From the NCBI RefSeq assembly GCF_907164915.1, contig NC_061862.1, forward strand, positions 142,653,913-142,717,912: DNA of 64,000 bases, read 5' to 3'. Both the position numbers and the translations under genes were made by a program. This DNA is from Impatiens glandulifera (lineage: Eukaryota; Streptophyta; Magnoliopsida; Ericales; Balsaminaceae). Positions 46,985 to 59,888 of this stretch are shown here, in pieces; position 1 is the first letter of the stretch, and every line of letters starts with the position of its first letter. The notes beneath the pieces are model-generated. The model did no database searches, was not told the DNA's origin, and worked only from the letters and a program-made list of their open reading frames with translations.

Positions 46985-47780
46985 CAGGTATAGTAGTCAA
47001 TAACCAAAGTCCTCGAACATCATCTTTAAACTTAATTCAATGTCTGACATCTGATAAAACACCCTGAAACTCATTTATATAATCAGCCATAGAAGCGCTA
47101 TCATTATACCTCAAATGAATTAATTTTAGAAACAATAATAATACTTTATTACTTTCAGTCTTTGAAATATATAAATTTTCAAGTTTATTCCATAAATATT
47201 GTGCAGGTTTCTCAATACAAAAAACGGGTAAGTGTAAAGCCTTAACAAACAAAAAGATCTTTCATTTTTCCTTTCCAAATTTGATAATTTGAACCATTCA
47301 ACAAAATTACCCTACTTGTGTTTATCTTCATATTTCAATCAAGTCCAAAAAAGCTAACAAAGCTCTAATACCACGTGTTGGGAAAACCTATAATCGATTC
47401 CCTACTTGTTGAAAACTTAGGAACAAATAAATCACAAATCAAAACGGAAGTAAATAACACAATAAACACACAATATTTTACGTGAAAAAACCTTCTCAAG
47501 TCAAGGAGTAAAACCACGGAAATTTACGTCAAATTCAAGCTTCATTATAATCAGATGTCGGAAATACAATAAAGGTATAACAACTTTTCAATAACGCAGA
47601 GAGATAAAAGGACATATCCAAAAAGATACAAATTTTTTGGTCCCAAATAAGTCAAATATAACTCAAACTAGACAGAAACTTTAAGCTTCAGAAAATCAAA
47701 CTTCGAGACATTCAAACATTGACGGACCTTTGAAAATATAAAGGAATGAGTTACCATCCTCTCTAAAAAAATCAAAAAAA
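46985..47780 (-). mobile_element. Copia fragment: gag piece, primer-binding site and LTR
   Basis: The minus strand at 47252-47037 encodes a UBN2-type gag piece (LWNKLENLYISKTESNKVLL, then LRYNDSASMADYINEFQGVL). Upstream on that strand lies TGGTATTAGAGC (about 47362-47373), a variant of the Copia primer-binding site, directly next to an LTR end (complement of TGTTGGGAAAACCTATAATC at 47376). The LTR continues toward higher coordinates with a typical ACGTGAAAAAACCTTCTCAA stretch; its far end is not resolved. The pol region is absent. Confidence 0.72.
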
Positions 47781-48274
47781 TCATTTATACTCAAAAGCAA
47801 AACTAAAATATAATTTTCCACCGCGACGGGAATCGTCTGGAGGGACGAAGGATCTCCGAGCTTCAATACGATGTTCATGGACGATCGATTGCTCAAGGAT
47901 TTCCATTGCCAGACAGAGACTAGACTGATTATGTTTCCCTCTTCTTCTCATCCCTCGACGACACCATCCAGGTAACTTCACCCCTGTTAGAAACGCTAAT
48001 ATTCAGTGCAGGTCAATGATTATCTTCAAACATCTTCATATCTCGAAGCTCAATCTTGTTACTTTATATATTTAGAACCTTGTTACTTTTACTTTTAACC
48101 CTAGCTTAAGTTGCCTTGGTATGTTTAATTTGACATTGGCATTTACATATGATTGAATTACTTCACAAGATATTAATTAAGCTGTTTATTATGAGATGGG
48201 TAAGTTGAAATTGAATAATAATCGTAAAAGTTCAAGACACATTGCAGCAAACAACAGGTTGAAACTAGAATAAT
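47781..48274. other. Spacer between Copia fragment and kinase C
   Basis: May include the far part of the LTR and the 3' flank of the kinase gene. Short open frames here show no recognisable domain. Confidence 0.4.
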
Positions 48275-50337
48275 TCATTCAGATTCAGATTCAGATATAA
48301 CTTCTAAACTGCTAGTAAAAGTTTCCCTGCGAATGATTCCCTTATTAGCGGTTGAATCCGTAGAGACAAATGGATTTGGAGGGAGTGTTAATGCATTTCC
48401 ATCGCCTTCTAACATTTGAACTACTGCTTTCATGGAAGGCCGATTGCTCGGGTACCACTGAATACACCAAAGTCCCACAATAGTCAGTTTGTTTATGATC
48501 CTTTTCGAGTTTTCATCTGCTTCATGTTCAATCTCAATGGCTAACTCTTTTCCTCGATTCAATCGGTTGTATATCCACTCCGGAAAGTAAGCTTCACTCT
48601 TGTCTTCATCTGTAGGTTTTGTCCTTCCTCCTACTATCTCCAGTAAGAGCATTCCAAAACTGTAGATATCAGATTTATACGACACATTTCCAAAATTCCT
48701 AGAGAAAACTTCGGGTGCAATGTAGCCGATGGTACCCCTGGCAATAGTCATGGAAATAGCACTTTGTTCCTTAGAGCAAAGCTTGGCCAAACCAAAATCA
48801 GAGATTTTTGGGACAAAGTTACTGTCCAACAAAACATTGTGTGGCTTAATATCAAAGTGTAGGATTCGGTGATCACACCCTTGGTGAAGATACTCGATTC
48901 CTTTGGCTATTCCCAAAGCAATTTCTTCTAGCTTCTTCCACCCAAGAGATTTCTTCTTCCCCTCGGAAGATATAAACTTCTCGAGTGAATAATTCATCAT
49001 GAACTCGTAGATGAGCGCCCTTTTGGATCCATCGGCACAATAGCCGGCCAATCGTACTACGTTGACGTGGTGAATATTTCCCATGGTTCCCACCTCATTG
49101 ATGAACTCTTCCCCGTTTCCCTTGACATCATTGAGGACTTTAACAGCTACATGAACATCATTTGAGAGCTTTCCCTTGTAAACTATGCCATAGCCACCCT
49201 TGCCGATCATGGTAGTAAAATTGTTGGTTATCTTCTTAATATCTGAGTATGAATATCTCGAGGGTTTAAGAGCCTTATAATCTTTCAAGAACGTGTCAAT
49301 CTTTAGTTGAGCTTGCCTCTTGTTATCATCAGAAGTTAGGATGGAGTATGTAAGACTTACTCCAACGAGAATAACAAGACTAGTTAAGCAATAACCTACA
49401 CTCAAAATATTGCTCAAAGGGTTGAGAGAACATTAAGAGAAATATAATATGATTGATGAAAGAGAGAAGATCAGGAGAAGGTTACCTGTAATTATAAGTT
49501 TCTTGCTAAAATCTGCAATAAATAAATATTTGTGTTTAACATAATGGAGTATATATATACATAAGAGAGAGAAAACAATAGATCACCTCTTGGTTGCTTG
49601 ACTTGCTTCAGCTCTCCATAACACTCTGTTTCATGTTCCGTGAGGTTGTGTTGAGTATTGTTGATATCCCTGAATCTGCAGAGTTTTTGAAGTGATTCGC
49701 AATGGCCACACATGGGCTCCGACCAATTCAATGAAAAATGTTTTAAGTCAGAGATTTTTGTGATGGATTTGCATGGCCACGGTGGCAGGTTGTACAATTC
49801 GGCGTTAATGGAAACAGCATACACTTGCTGAGTTGAATCACTAGCGCAATCCACGGGGCAAGGTAATTCATAATAAGGTGGGCATAGTTCTGATGAGTTT
49901 ATTCCCTTGTAAGAAGAATCATGAGGACAGCTGAAGTAATAAAAGATGTCGTATGTGTGAAATAGTTGGAAGGGAGAAGCGGAGAAGTTAAAGTTTTCAA
50001 AGTTCTTCACAAAGCAACCGTCTGGGTCTTCTGCATATAGCATTTGAGAACCATAGTCTATGTGGGTAATGACCACTACATTTGAAGAAGAAGAAGAAGA
50101 AGTAGTGAGGGGAAGATTGAGGATGGTTTGGTAGTTGGGAGAGCAAGAGAGATCAAATCCGTGATAACCACAATGATCCGAATGCCTTTCAATAAGTCTG
50201 AAAGGAAAGCGGATAACAATATCTCCACATATTTCTGGCTTGCACTCATCATCATCAGCAGCGCCAACTCCAGGCTGGATCTGCAAAAGGATTGAGAGGA
50301 AGAAGAAGAAGAGAGAGAATAGTACTAGTCTTGCCAT
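48275..50337 (-). CDS. LRK10-like receptor kinase C, paralogue of A
   Basis: Predicted 632-residue membrane receptor kinase from exons 50337-49587, 49512-49486 (27 bp) and 49395-48275, which join in phase. A hydrophobic signal peptide precedes CKPEICGDIVIRFPFRL (GUB_WAK_bind), a Ser run encoded by a GAA-rich microsatellite on the plus strand, and the MCGHCESLQKLC motif. The membrane segment is LTSLVILVGVSLTYSIL. The kinase shows [33 protein letters not shown] and GTIGYIAPE, again non-RD. The kinase half is very close to gene A, the ectodomain less so. Gene A has no separate 27-bp exon, because its corresponding sequence is continuous with exon 1. Head-to-head with gene D. Ligand unknown. Confidence 0.92.
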
Positions 50338-50551
50338 TTCTTTGATTAAAAATGAAGAGAAATTACAAATGCTTTAATACTATAACAGTAATTTCTTGGC
50401 AATTTCACAGTGAAATTTTTGTCTATCAAGTTGACCTTGACTTGTGAACAGTTATTTCATCTGAAATAAATAAAGATATGAAGAGGAAGATGCATCCATC
50501 CACCCCTCAATGTTCCTATTCAACACCATTCATAGATCATAATCCATAAAG
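50338..50551. promoter_or_regulatory. Shared divergent promoter of receptor kinases C and D
   Basis: 214 bp separate the two start codons, the same arrangement as the 256-bp spacer at 16577-16832. I saw no obvious long sequence similarity between the two spacers. Confidence 0.6.
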
Positions 50552-52776
50552 ATGAGTGGAAGGCTTTCATGCCTAGCAGCATTTTGTTTTATTGTTTCTC
50601 TTCTGCTCCTAACAGAGTCCAATAATGCTTTAAATTGTTCTTCTTCCTGTGGCAATTACAAGGAGGTGATTGTCAAATATCCGTTTCAGTTCGAAGACGA
50701 TCCAGAAGGGTGTGGAGTTAAAGCCGTTAATTTTGAGCTAAGATGCGAGAATGGTCGGCCGGTCCACTATATAGACTCTGGAAGGTACTATGTATTGGGA
50801 ATAGACTATGACAAAAATTATACAATCCGACTAGTCGATGAGGGCATCCAAGAGGGAAACTACTCCTCTCTCCCTCTTCATCTCCTAACGCCTTCTATCC
50901 TTCGCCATTATTATTATTATTATTATTATTATTTTGGTTATTGCGAAACACGGTTTATTGCAACTATTAAGTGTGAGAGGCTGCCGGTGGTGGAGTTTGA
51001 AGAAGAGGAATATGCTATTATAATGAATGATACAAATCTTCTTAATAATGCTTCTTCCAACTATATTTTGTTCGGTACTCTTCCATTGGATTTCAACGGT
51101 GTTAAGATACCAGAAGGGTGCGGGCCAGAGAGCATCCACATGACATTCTGTGGCTCAATGCAATGGAGGAATAGTAGGAACGTCAACTCTTCCATATTAT
51201 TCTCCCGCTTCCATACCCAATTGGCTAGTGGATTTGAGCTAAGCTGGATTGGAGCTTATTGTTTTTATAACTTTCAAGGAAGATTACCTGGTCCATACAC
51301 AATTGACAACAATGTTTGTAAAACTTACAACGCCTATTTTTATAATTATCGTGGTCTCTCTCTTTCTGAAAGTGAGTATTAACAATCTAATTTCCAACTT
51401 AATTTAATTTCAATAATATTCATCTTGTGCTAATGGATCATTCTTGGCTGTAATTATGCAGGACTGCAGCAGATTTTGTGTATTAATTTCACTCCCTCCT
51501 TCATCTACTATATAATATATATACTGCTAAATGATTAGACCATCTTCACTTTTATTTTTTTGCAGATTTTTATATTCGTCCGACATTGATAATTCTTGGT
51601 ATTAAAACTTTCCTTATAAGTTATTTAATCACTTAATTAGATATACAGATTTTCAAATGCTGACTTTTATTTATTTTATAATTTTGTCTTCATCCAGTAA
51701 TGATTCTTGGAGCAAGAACATTTTGTGGATGGTTGTTGCTTTCTATCTACTTGATATACAAATGTAGAAGAAGACATTTGTCTGTGTTTGATGCTATCGA
51801 AAGCTTCCTCCAAACTCAAAATAACCTTGTGCCCATTAGCTACTCTTATTGGGAAATTCGTACAATGACAAAATGGTTCAAGAATAAACTAGGGGAAGGA
51901 GGATTTGGCTCTGTGTACAAAGGAAAGCTTCGAAGCGGTAACGATGTTGCAATAAAAATGTTAGAAAATAGCAAAGCGAATGGGCAAGATTTCATCAACG
52001 AAGTAGCCACAATCGGAAGAATTCACCATGTTAACGTGGTTCAACTTATTGGGTTTTGTGCTCAAGGCTCCAAACGTGCCCTTGTCTACGATTTCATGCC
52101 CAATGGCTCCTTGGAGAAGTACATCACCTCTTCTCAAGTGGGTCAGTCGTCTTTGAGTTGCGAACAAATGTACAATATCTCGCTTGGAATCGCAAGAGGA
52201 ATTGAGTATTTGCACCAAGGCTGTGACATGCAAATCCTTCATTTCGATATCAAGCCTCACAACATTCTTCTAGATGAAAACTTTACGCCTAAAGTTTCAG
52301 ACTTTGGGCTTGCAAAGCTGTACCCAGTTCAAAACAGTATCGTATCCCTAACTGCTGCAAGAGGAACCATGGGTTACATGGCTCCGGAGTTGTTCTACAA
52401 AAACATTGGAGGGATTTCATATAAAGCGGATGTTTACAGCTTTGGGATGCTCTTGATGGAAATGGCTGGAAGGAGGAGAAATTTAAATGTAAACATGGAA
52501 ACATTGAGCCAAATTTACTTTCCGTCGTGGATATATGATCAATTCAAAGAAGGAAAGGAGGTGGATATGGGGGAGAGTAGAGTTGAGGAAGTGGAGATGG
52601 TGAAGAAGATGGTGAAGAAGATGGTGATTGTGGCATTGTGGTGCATACAATTGAAGCCGAGTGACCGACCCTCAATGAACAAGGCACTTGAGATGCTCGA
52701 AGGAGGCCTTGACCTATTGCAAATGCCTCCTAAGCCTTTCCTCACTCCCTACGATATGCCAAATCCGGGAAATTAG
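50552..52776 (+). CDS. LRK10-like receptor kinase D, paralogue of B
   Basis: Predicted 643-residue receptor kinase from exons 50552-51371, 51566-51598 and 51698-52776; splice ends and phases agree. Signal peptide ([15 protein letters not shown]), GUB_WAK ectodomain ([35 protein letters not shown]) and a run of eight tyrosines encoded by an ATT/TTA microsatellite at about 50907-50935. Membrane segment [19 protein letters not shown] and on. Kinase with [34 protein letters not shown] and GTMGYMAPE (non-RD). Very close to gene B in the kinase. An extra KKMVKKM duplication lies in the C-lobe (about 52600). Divergently paired with gene C. Confidence 0.92.
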
Positions 52777-53473
52777 TTATTTACTATGATGCATTTGTAT
52801 TTTATAGTGTGAGTTTTATTACTAGTTACAACTCAATACTTACAATATATTTGATAATGGAGTTTGTTATAAAGTTTGTCAAATGTTTTGGAGAATAAAA
52901 AAATCTCATGATATAGTGATATCAAAACTTAATTTTGAATTTTATTTACTCTCCAAATTTTATATCCAATTGAATTTCCAAATAAACTCTTGAGCAATGA
53001 TTAATGGAGTGAAAATTGGTAGGTAATAGTGTAGTGAATAAGTTATAATGCAAATGTAACGGTTTTTTGAAACCGTAAAAAAGACCTTATCTTTTTATTA
53101 TTAATTTTAACATTTAGAAATTTCAAATTTTTAGATTTGAAAGAATAAATACGAAAATCTCAATTTAGCCCTTAAAAAATACAAAATTTCTTAATATAAA
53201 TGAAATATCTAATTAAATATTGTTAGAAAAGTACCACTTAAATATTCTTTTTTAAAACGAATTTGAGATATGTTATCAACTGGGTGTCCTCTCACATGGG
53301 GGTAATGATGATTAAAAAAAATTATTTACATCGATCTGATTGTCTTACAACATAATATTTATAATTCTTATATTTAGTTTTTTTTATTATTTCTTTATAT
53401 ATATATTTATAATTTAATATAAATTCTTTAAAATATATATTATATATTTTGTTCATTTAATTTATCTAATATT
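52777..53473. other. 3' flank of kinase D and AT-rich spacer
   Basis: No gene or element recognised until the Copia LTR. Confidence 0.5.
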
Positions 53474-53882
53474 CGTTGAGTTATGTAGCATACACTTATA
53501 ATAAATTCTACATTGTTAATTAGAATTTATTGAGTTTTTCTTTTTGGTTTAAGTTTATACCTAACCAAAGTTATGTAGGTTTATTACCTGAATGTTTACC
53601 TTATAAATATGTGATTATTAATAGTTTACATTGTTAAAATAAAATTCTAGAGAGATAAAATGTGAGTCAAAAACTTTGTATTCCTTATTCTTCTTCATAG
53701 TGAAATCTGGTGGTGGCTGAAGTGGACGTAGCTCAATTTGAGTGAACCACTATAAATTTGTGTCTTTTTGTGTTCTTCTTTCTTGCATTTTTACAGATTG
53801 TTTCAAGATGGTCGGATTTAGGAGATACAAATCCTAACAACTGGTATCAGAGCAGTTAGGCTAGATTTAAGCATTAGAAACG

Positions 53883-54574
53883 ATGGCAATTGAGAACAGT
53901 ATAGGACATGGGATTGGAAGATTCGATGAGACAGATTATGCCTTCTGGAGAATGCAGATTGAAGATTATCTATATAGAAAGAAGCTTCATGTTCCTTTGA
54001 GTGAGAAACTAGAGAAGATGGATGAAGCTGAATGAAACTCCTTGATAAACAGGTTTTGGGAGTTGTCCGATTGACGCTAGCCAAGACAGTTTCTCACAAT
54101 TTAGCAAAGGAGAAGACCACCATGGGTCTGATGAAAACTCTTTCTGATATGTATGAGAAACCATCTGCTAATAACAAGGTACACTTAATGAAAAGACTCT
54201 TTTATTTAAGAATGGTTGATGGTACTTTTGTCACTATTCATTTGAATGAATTCAATACAATTGTGAATCAATTGCTATCTGTTGAGATTGATTTTGGGGA
54301 TGAAGTTAGTGCCTTGAGTTTGTTAGCATCTCTACCAAATAGTTGGGAACCTATGAGGGCAGCAATTAGTAATTCAGTTGGAAATGCTAAACTAAAATTT
54401 GTTGAAGTTAGAGATCATATTCTTGCTGAAGAGGTTCGTAAAATTGATTCTAGTGAAACGTTCAAAGGTTCTGCTCTGAATGTGGAAAATAGAGGCAGAG
54501 GTAATGATAGAAATTTCAACCGAGAAGGTCGTCAAGGAATCGAAAATCAGTCAAGAGGTGGTCTCCATCTCTGA
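53883..54574 (+). pseudogene. Copia gag, broken
   Basis: Starts MAIENSIGHGIGRFDETDY with a UBN2-type gag domain (FWRMQIEDYLYRKKLH). A TGA at about 54033 and a frame change split it. The second part, in another frame, runs GVVRLTLAKTVSHNLAKEKT to LHLNEF-like and LASLPNSWEPMRAAISN motifs. The RNA-binding zinc knuckle expected next is not present. Confidence 0.88.
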
Positions 54575-54589
54575 ACTATATATTGTTGA

Positions 54590-56010
54590 CAAATAGAGGT
54601 GAACCTGAATGCTATGAGGAAGCAATACAATCTAAATGGACTCTTTGACGTTGAATCAGACTTGGGAGCTCACTAAGCTACCAAAGGGAAATAAAACACT
54701 TCACAACAAATGGATCTTCAGGAATAAAGAAAAACATGATAAAATAATGAGGTACAAGGCAAGATTGGTTGTGAAAGGATTTCAACAGAAAGAAGGTATT
54801 GACTACAATGAGATCTTCTCTCTAGTAGTTAAATTGATGACAATCAGAACTATTTTGAGTTTGGTTGTGAAAGAAGACCTTCATCTTCAACAAATGGATG
54901 TCAAAACTGCTTTTATTCATGGTGATTTAGATGAAGAGATTAAATGCGACAACTAGAAAGATTTGAAATCAAAGGAAAATATGAGCTTGTGTGTAAGTTT
55001 TAGAAAAGTCTGTATGGTTTGAAACATGCTCCAAGGAAATGGTACAAGAAGTTCGATAACTTCATGAAAAGTAACAATTTTCTAAGGTGTGAAGCTGATC
55101 ATTGCTGCTATATCAAGAGGTTTGATAAATCGTACATTATTCTGCTCATCTACGTTGATGACATGTTGATTATTGGAGAAAACTTGTATGAGATTAACAA
55201 GCTCAAGAAAGAGTTGTCTGAAAATTTTGTAATGAAGGATTTGGGTGCTACAAAATAAATCCTTGGGATGAGAATTTTCAGGGATGAAAAAGTTCTCAAG
55301 CTTTACAAGAAGAATATGTGAAGAAAGTTCTTACCAGGTTTAACTTGTATGATACAAAACCAGTTACTACCCCCTTAGCTAGTTACTTCAGACTATCTAA
55401 AGATCAGTCGCCTTCAACAGAGGAGGAGAAAAATTACATGGTCACTGTTCCGCATGCCTCTGTCATTGGTTGTATTATGTATGCAATGATTTTACAAGAC
55501 CAGACATAGCACATGCAGTGAGAGTTGTTAGCAGGTTCATGAGCAACCCGGGTAGACAATATTGGGAAACAGAAAAAGTGGATACTACGATACTTAAGAG
55601 GAAGTACGAGTCTCGCTTTGTGTTTTCGAAAGTCTAATATGAGTTTGAAAGGAAATATTGATGCTGACAATGGTGGTGATGTTGATAGTAGGAAGAGCAC
55701 AACATGGTACATTTATACTCTGGGAGGTACTGCAATCAGTTGAGTTTCAAAATTACAGAAGATTATTGTTCTTTCTAGTTGTGAGGCAGAGTATGTTGCT
55801 GTGACAGAGGCTACTGAGGAGATAATGTGGTTACAACCCTTTTTGCTAGAATTGGGTCAAGACTGCGAGGAAAGTGTGTTGCGATGCGACAGTCAGAGTG
55901 TCATTCATTTGGCAAAGAATCATGCTTATCATGGCAGGACGAAGCATATACATGTTCGTTATCATTTCATCCGGTCAGCTTTAGAAGATGGAGTATTAGC
56001 TCTTGAGTAG
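54590..56010 (+). pseudogene. Copia reverse transcriptase and RNase H, broken
   Basis: Pieces in order: KWIFRNKEKHDKIMRYKARL and GIDYNEIFSLVVKL near 54700-54840, QQMDVKTAFIHGDL near 54890, the catalytic YVDDMLIIG motif near 55155, and the RNase H end (EIMWLQPFLLELG, CDSQSVIHLAKN) near 55815-55920. Stops and frameshifts occur at about 54953, 55256, 55508 and 55741. Integrase and protease are absent. Non-functional. Confidence 0.9.
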
Positions 56011-56532
56011 ATTCCCGGGAGTGAGAATCCAGCTGATATGTTGACGAAAGCTGTGACAAATGAGAAACTGAAGTTGTGTGCAACTTCAGTTGATCTTCTT
56101 CGTTAAGACATCAGATGGAAAACCACTACCGATCGAGAGATGATGAAGTTAGTCTCCAACTGAAGATTGTTGAGTTATGAAGCATACACTTATAATAAAC
56201 TCTACATTGTTAATTAGAGTTTATTGAGTTTTCTTTTTGGTTTTGGGTTTGGGCCTGACCAAAGTTATTTAGGTTTATTACCTGAATGTTTACCCTATAA
56301 ATATGTGATTATTAAGTTTAGATTGTTAAAACAGAATTCTAGAGAAATAAAGTGTGAGGCAAAAACTATGTATTCTTTTTTTTTTCTTCATAGTGAAATC
56401 TGGTGGTGGCTGAAATGGACGTAGCTCAATTTGAGTAAACCACTATAAATCTGTGTCTTCTTGTATTCTTCTGTTTGCATTTTTATAGATTGTTTCAAGT
56501 TGGTCGGATTTGGAAGATACAAATCCTAACAA

Positions 56533-57598
56533 TATTTTTATTATAACTTAGTTTAAAAATACATAAATAATTAATAATCTAATTAATTAACACAAAATTT
56601 ATAATTATATATTTAAAAATTAATAGATAAGAAAAAAGAGAAATTGGTATGTCCATATTTTTAGAATGACAGTGCCAACTGCCAACTGCCAACTCATTTG
56701 CTGCTACACCATTCACTTCAAATATTTGGATTCCTATCATCACTATATAGGTTCTTGTCCTTTATATCAAATGTACTTAAATAATGATTCAGTAATATTT
56801 TCCAAAACTCGTGATTGATCACACCATTCTTGTTACTCTCCCTTACCATCAATTTTGCTAAAACTCGATTGTTATCCTAGGTGATTATTCAAATCTTGTT
56901 AGATATCTTTATAATCTTAGTTTTTCCTTTAACTATGTTTCTTCTTATTAATATTTTATTTTCTTAAACAACATATCTTCTTTAAATACCGAAATACAAA
57001 TCTCAAATAAATTGTTTCTTTCCAGAAAATAAAAATCATTACTTTCTTCTTGTTATCTTGTTTGTGTTATACAGATTTTAAGAAATTTATCCCACTTGGT
57101 AATATATCTTTTTGTAAATCTGTTTCCTTTTGTTTAAATAAAACACTCAATTAGAAAAAAAAAATTACTTACTATTTTGTGGTCCAAACAATCATTAATA
57201 TTTTGATAAAATGTTTGATTAATTGACTTGTTCTTCCCTAAAAATAATTCTACATTATGGTAGTACAAATTGACTACAATCAATCCATCTTTCTAGTGCA
57301 CAAAGTTGATTAATACTTGTTTTTCAAGAGATTTAAAATCATGATTATGATTTTAAGGTCAAAATTTTCTTTCATTATTTTTTTTCTTTATTTTAAAATT
57401 TGAACACAGTATTTATAATCACGATTTTCATTTTAATTTAAAACGTTTGTACAACTTTTTGCTTTTTTTTTTTTTTTTTTTTGCTATCTTTGGATCGATG
57501 AGAAAATTAGTTTGTCTTGAGATTGGGTGTGTGAGTGTGATCATGATTTAGTGTTTTTTATATTTGACTTTGAAGTTTTGATAATTTTATGAAATTCT
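56533..57598. other. Intergenic spacer
   Basis: AT-rich, with a poly-T tract near 57460. No gene is recognised. Confidence 0.5.
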
Positions 57599-57809
57599 TT
57601 AGGGTGTGTTTGATAACCCTGGAATTGACATTGAAATTGGAATTGGAATTGGAATTTGAATTGGAGTATCCAATTCCAATTTTTATGTTTGTTAGACACT
57701 TTAATATTAAGAATTAGAATTGGAATTAGAATTCCAATGAAATTCAATATAGTGTAATTTGATAGTTCTCAATTCCAATATTTATAGGTTGGAATTGTAA
57801 TTCCAAATT

Positions 57810-58490
57810 AACACGTTTTTTATGTTTCTGACATTTTTAACACGTTTTTCACACATTAAACACGTTTTTAACACGTTTAACATATTTTCATATTTTGACA
57901 CGTTTAACACGTTTTTGACACATTAACACGTTTTTTACGTCATTGACACGTTTTGACACGTTTAACATGATTTTCATGATTTTAATACGTTTAACACGTT
58001 TTTGACACGTTTAACACGTTTTTGGCACGTTTAACACGTTTTTGGCACGTTTAACACGTTTTTGACACGTTTAACACGTTTTGACACATTTAACACGTTT
58101 TTCACATCCTTGACACGTTTAACACGTTTTTAACACATTTAACACGTTTTTCATGTCCTTGACACGTTTAACACGTTTAACATGATTTTCACATTTTTAA
58201 CACGTTTAACACGTTTTTGGCACGTTTAACACGTTTTTGACACGTTTAACACGTTTTGACACATTTAACACATTTTTCACGTCCTTGACACGTTTAACAC
58301 GTTTCACATGTTTTTTACGTTTTTGAAAACGTTTGACACATTTTTAACACATTTAACACGTTTAACACATTTTTCACGTTTTGGCACGTTTAACAAGTTT
58401 TACACTTATTTGGCACGTTTAACACATTTTTGATACGTTTGACACGTACATATGTTTTTGACATGTTTAACACGTTTTAAACCTATCAAA
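57810..58490 (+). repeat. Array of TTTAACACGTTTTTGACACG units, left arm
   Basis: About 20-bp units, each with one or two ACACGTTT octamers, repeated dozens of times with point changes and small length changes. Confidence 0.92.
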
Positions 58491-59650
58491 ATGTGTGAAA
58501 AACATGTTAAACGTATTAAAAAGGTCAAAATTGTGTTAAATGTGCAAAAAATGTGAAAAATGTGTTAAAAATGTGAATATGTGTGAAAAATGTGTTAATA
58601 TGTGTGAAAAATGTGTGAAAAACATGTGAAAACGTGAAAACGTGTTAAAACGTGTGAAAACATGTTAAACTTGCCAAAACGTGAAAAACATGTTTAAGGT
58701 GTCAAAAATGTGTAAAACGTGTGAAAAACGTGTTAGATATGCCAAAAATGTGTTTAACGTGCCAAAAATGTGAAAAACATGTTAAACGTGTGAAAAACGT
58801 GTTAGATGTGGAAAACGTGTGAAAACGTGTTAACCGTGTTAAACATGTGAAAAACGTGTTAAATATGCCAAAACGTGAAAAAATGTGTTAAACGTGTCAA
58901 AAATGTGTAAAACGTGTTAGACATGCCAAAAACGTATTAAACGTGTGAAAAACGTGAAAATATGTTAAACATGTGAAAACGTATTAAACATGTTAAAAAC
59001 GCGCCAAAAACGTGAAAAACGTGTTAAACTTGTTAAGATATGTGAAAAACGTGTTAAACTTGTTAAAACGAGTGAAAACGTGAAAAACGTGTTAAAACGT
59101 GAAAAACGTGTTAAAACGTGTGAAAACGTGTGAGAAAAACGTGAAAAACGTGTGACAACGTGAAAAATGTGTTAAAACGTGTGAAAAACGTGAAAAACAT
59201 GTTTAACGTGTGAAAAACGTGTTAAACGTGAAAAACGTGTGATAGTGTGTGAAAAACGTGTTAAATGTGCCAAAACGTGTTAAACGTGTCAAAAATGTAT
59301 AAAACGTGTTAGACATGCCAAAAACGTGTTAAACGTGTGAAAACGTGAAAAACATGTTAAACGTGTGAAAAATGTATTAAACATGTTAAAAACGCGCCAA
59401 AAACGTGAAAACCGTGTTAAATTTGTTAAAACGTGTGATAAACATGTTAAACGTATTAAAAATGTTTAAAACGTGTTAAGCATACCAAAAACGTGAAAAC
59501 ATGTTAAACGTGTGAAAATGTGTTTTAAGTGTGAAAATGTGTTAAATATGTCAAAAACGTGTTTGAAAGTGCCAAAAACGTGTAAAAATGTGTTAAACAT
59601 GTCAAAAACGTGTTAAACATGTCAAAAACGTATTAAACGTGAAAACATAT
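58491..59650 (-). repeat. Array of the same unit in inverted orientation, right arm
   Basis: Reads GTGAAAAACGTGTTAAACGT on the plus strand, the complement of the left-arm unit. The longer right arm and the left arm could form a very large imperfect hairpin. Confidence 0.92.
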
Positions 59651-59888
59651 TTAAAAAGTTAATATTTTGAACCGATATTTATTTTACAAACATAGGAATT
59701 AGAATTGAATTACAATTCTATCATTTTCCCAAACATAAGAATTTTAATTGAATTACAATTCTATAATTTTTCAAACATAAGAATTGAATTGTAATTCAAT
59801 GCCAATTCTCATGGAATTGGAATTAGAATTCCAATGTCAATTTTAATTTTAATTTCAATTCCAATTCCCCTCATCAAACACAACCTTA

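Larger units (their letters stand above)
53474..56532 (+). mobile_element. Copia LTR retrotransposon, internally deleted and decayed
   Basis: LTRs 53474-53839 and 56168-56532 are similar but carry a number of substitutions. ATATT abuts both ends (53469-53473 and 56533-56537). A primer-binding site TGGTATCAGAGC lies at 53842-53853. Gag and pol pieces are in the right order, but the element is only about 3 kb, because protease, integrase and the zinc-knuckle part are missing. It is the parent type of the 8877-9847 derivative. Confidence 0.93.
57602..59885. mobile_element. PIF/Harbinger-type element filled with inverted 20-bp repeat arrays
   Basis: Ends GGGTGTGTTTGAT on the left and the complement of GGTTGTGTTTGAT on the right are flanked by TTA on both sides (57599-57601 and 59886-59888), the target preference of PIF/Harbinger transposons. 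GGAATTGGAATTGGAATT-type sequence adjoins both ends. The centre consists of two arrays in opposite orientation (listed separately). No transposase is encoded, so it is non-autonomous. Confidence 0.82.

Noticed and set aside
47696..47981. Minus-strand short frames near the Copia LTR
   Set aside because: No similarity to retroelement or host proteins; likely LTR or flank sequence.
57810..59650. CRISPR-like array of short direct repeats
   Set aside because: Plant DNA, no unique spacers between the repeats, unit length drifts and orientation flips. It is a minisatellite inside a transposon.
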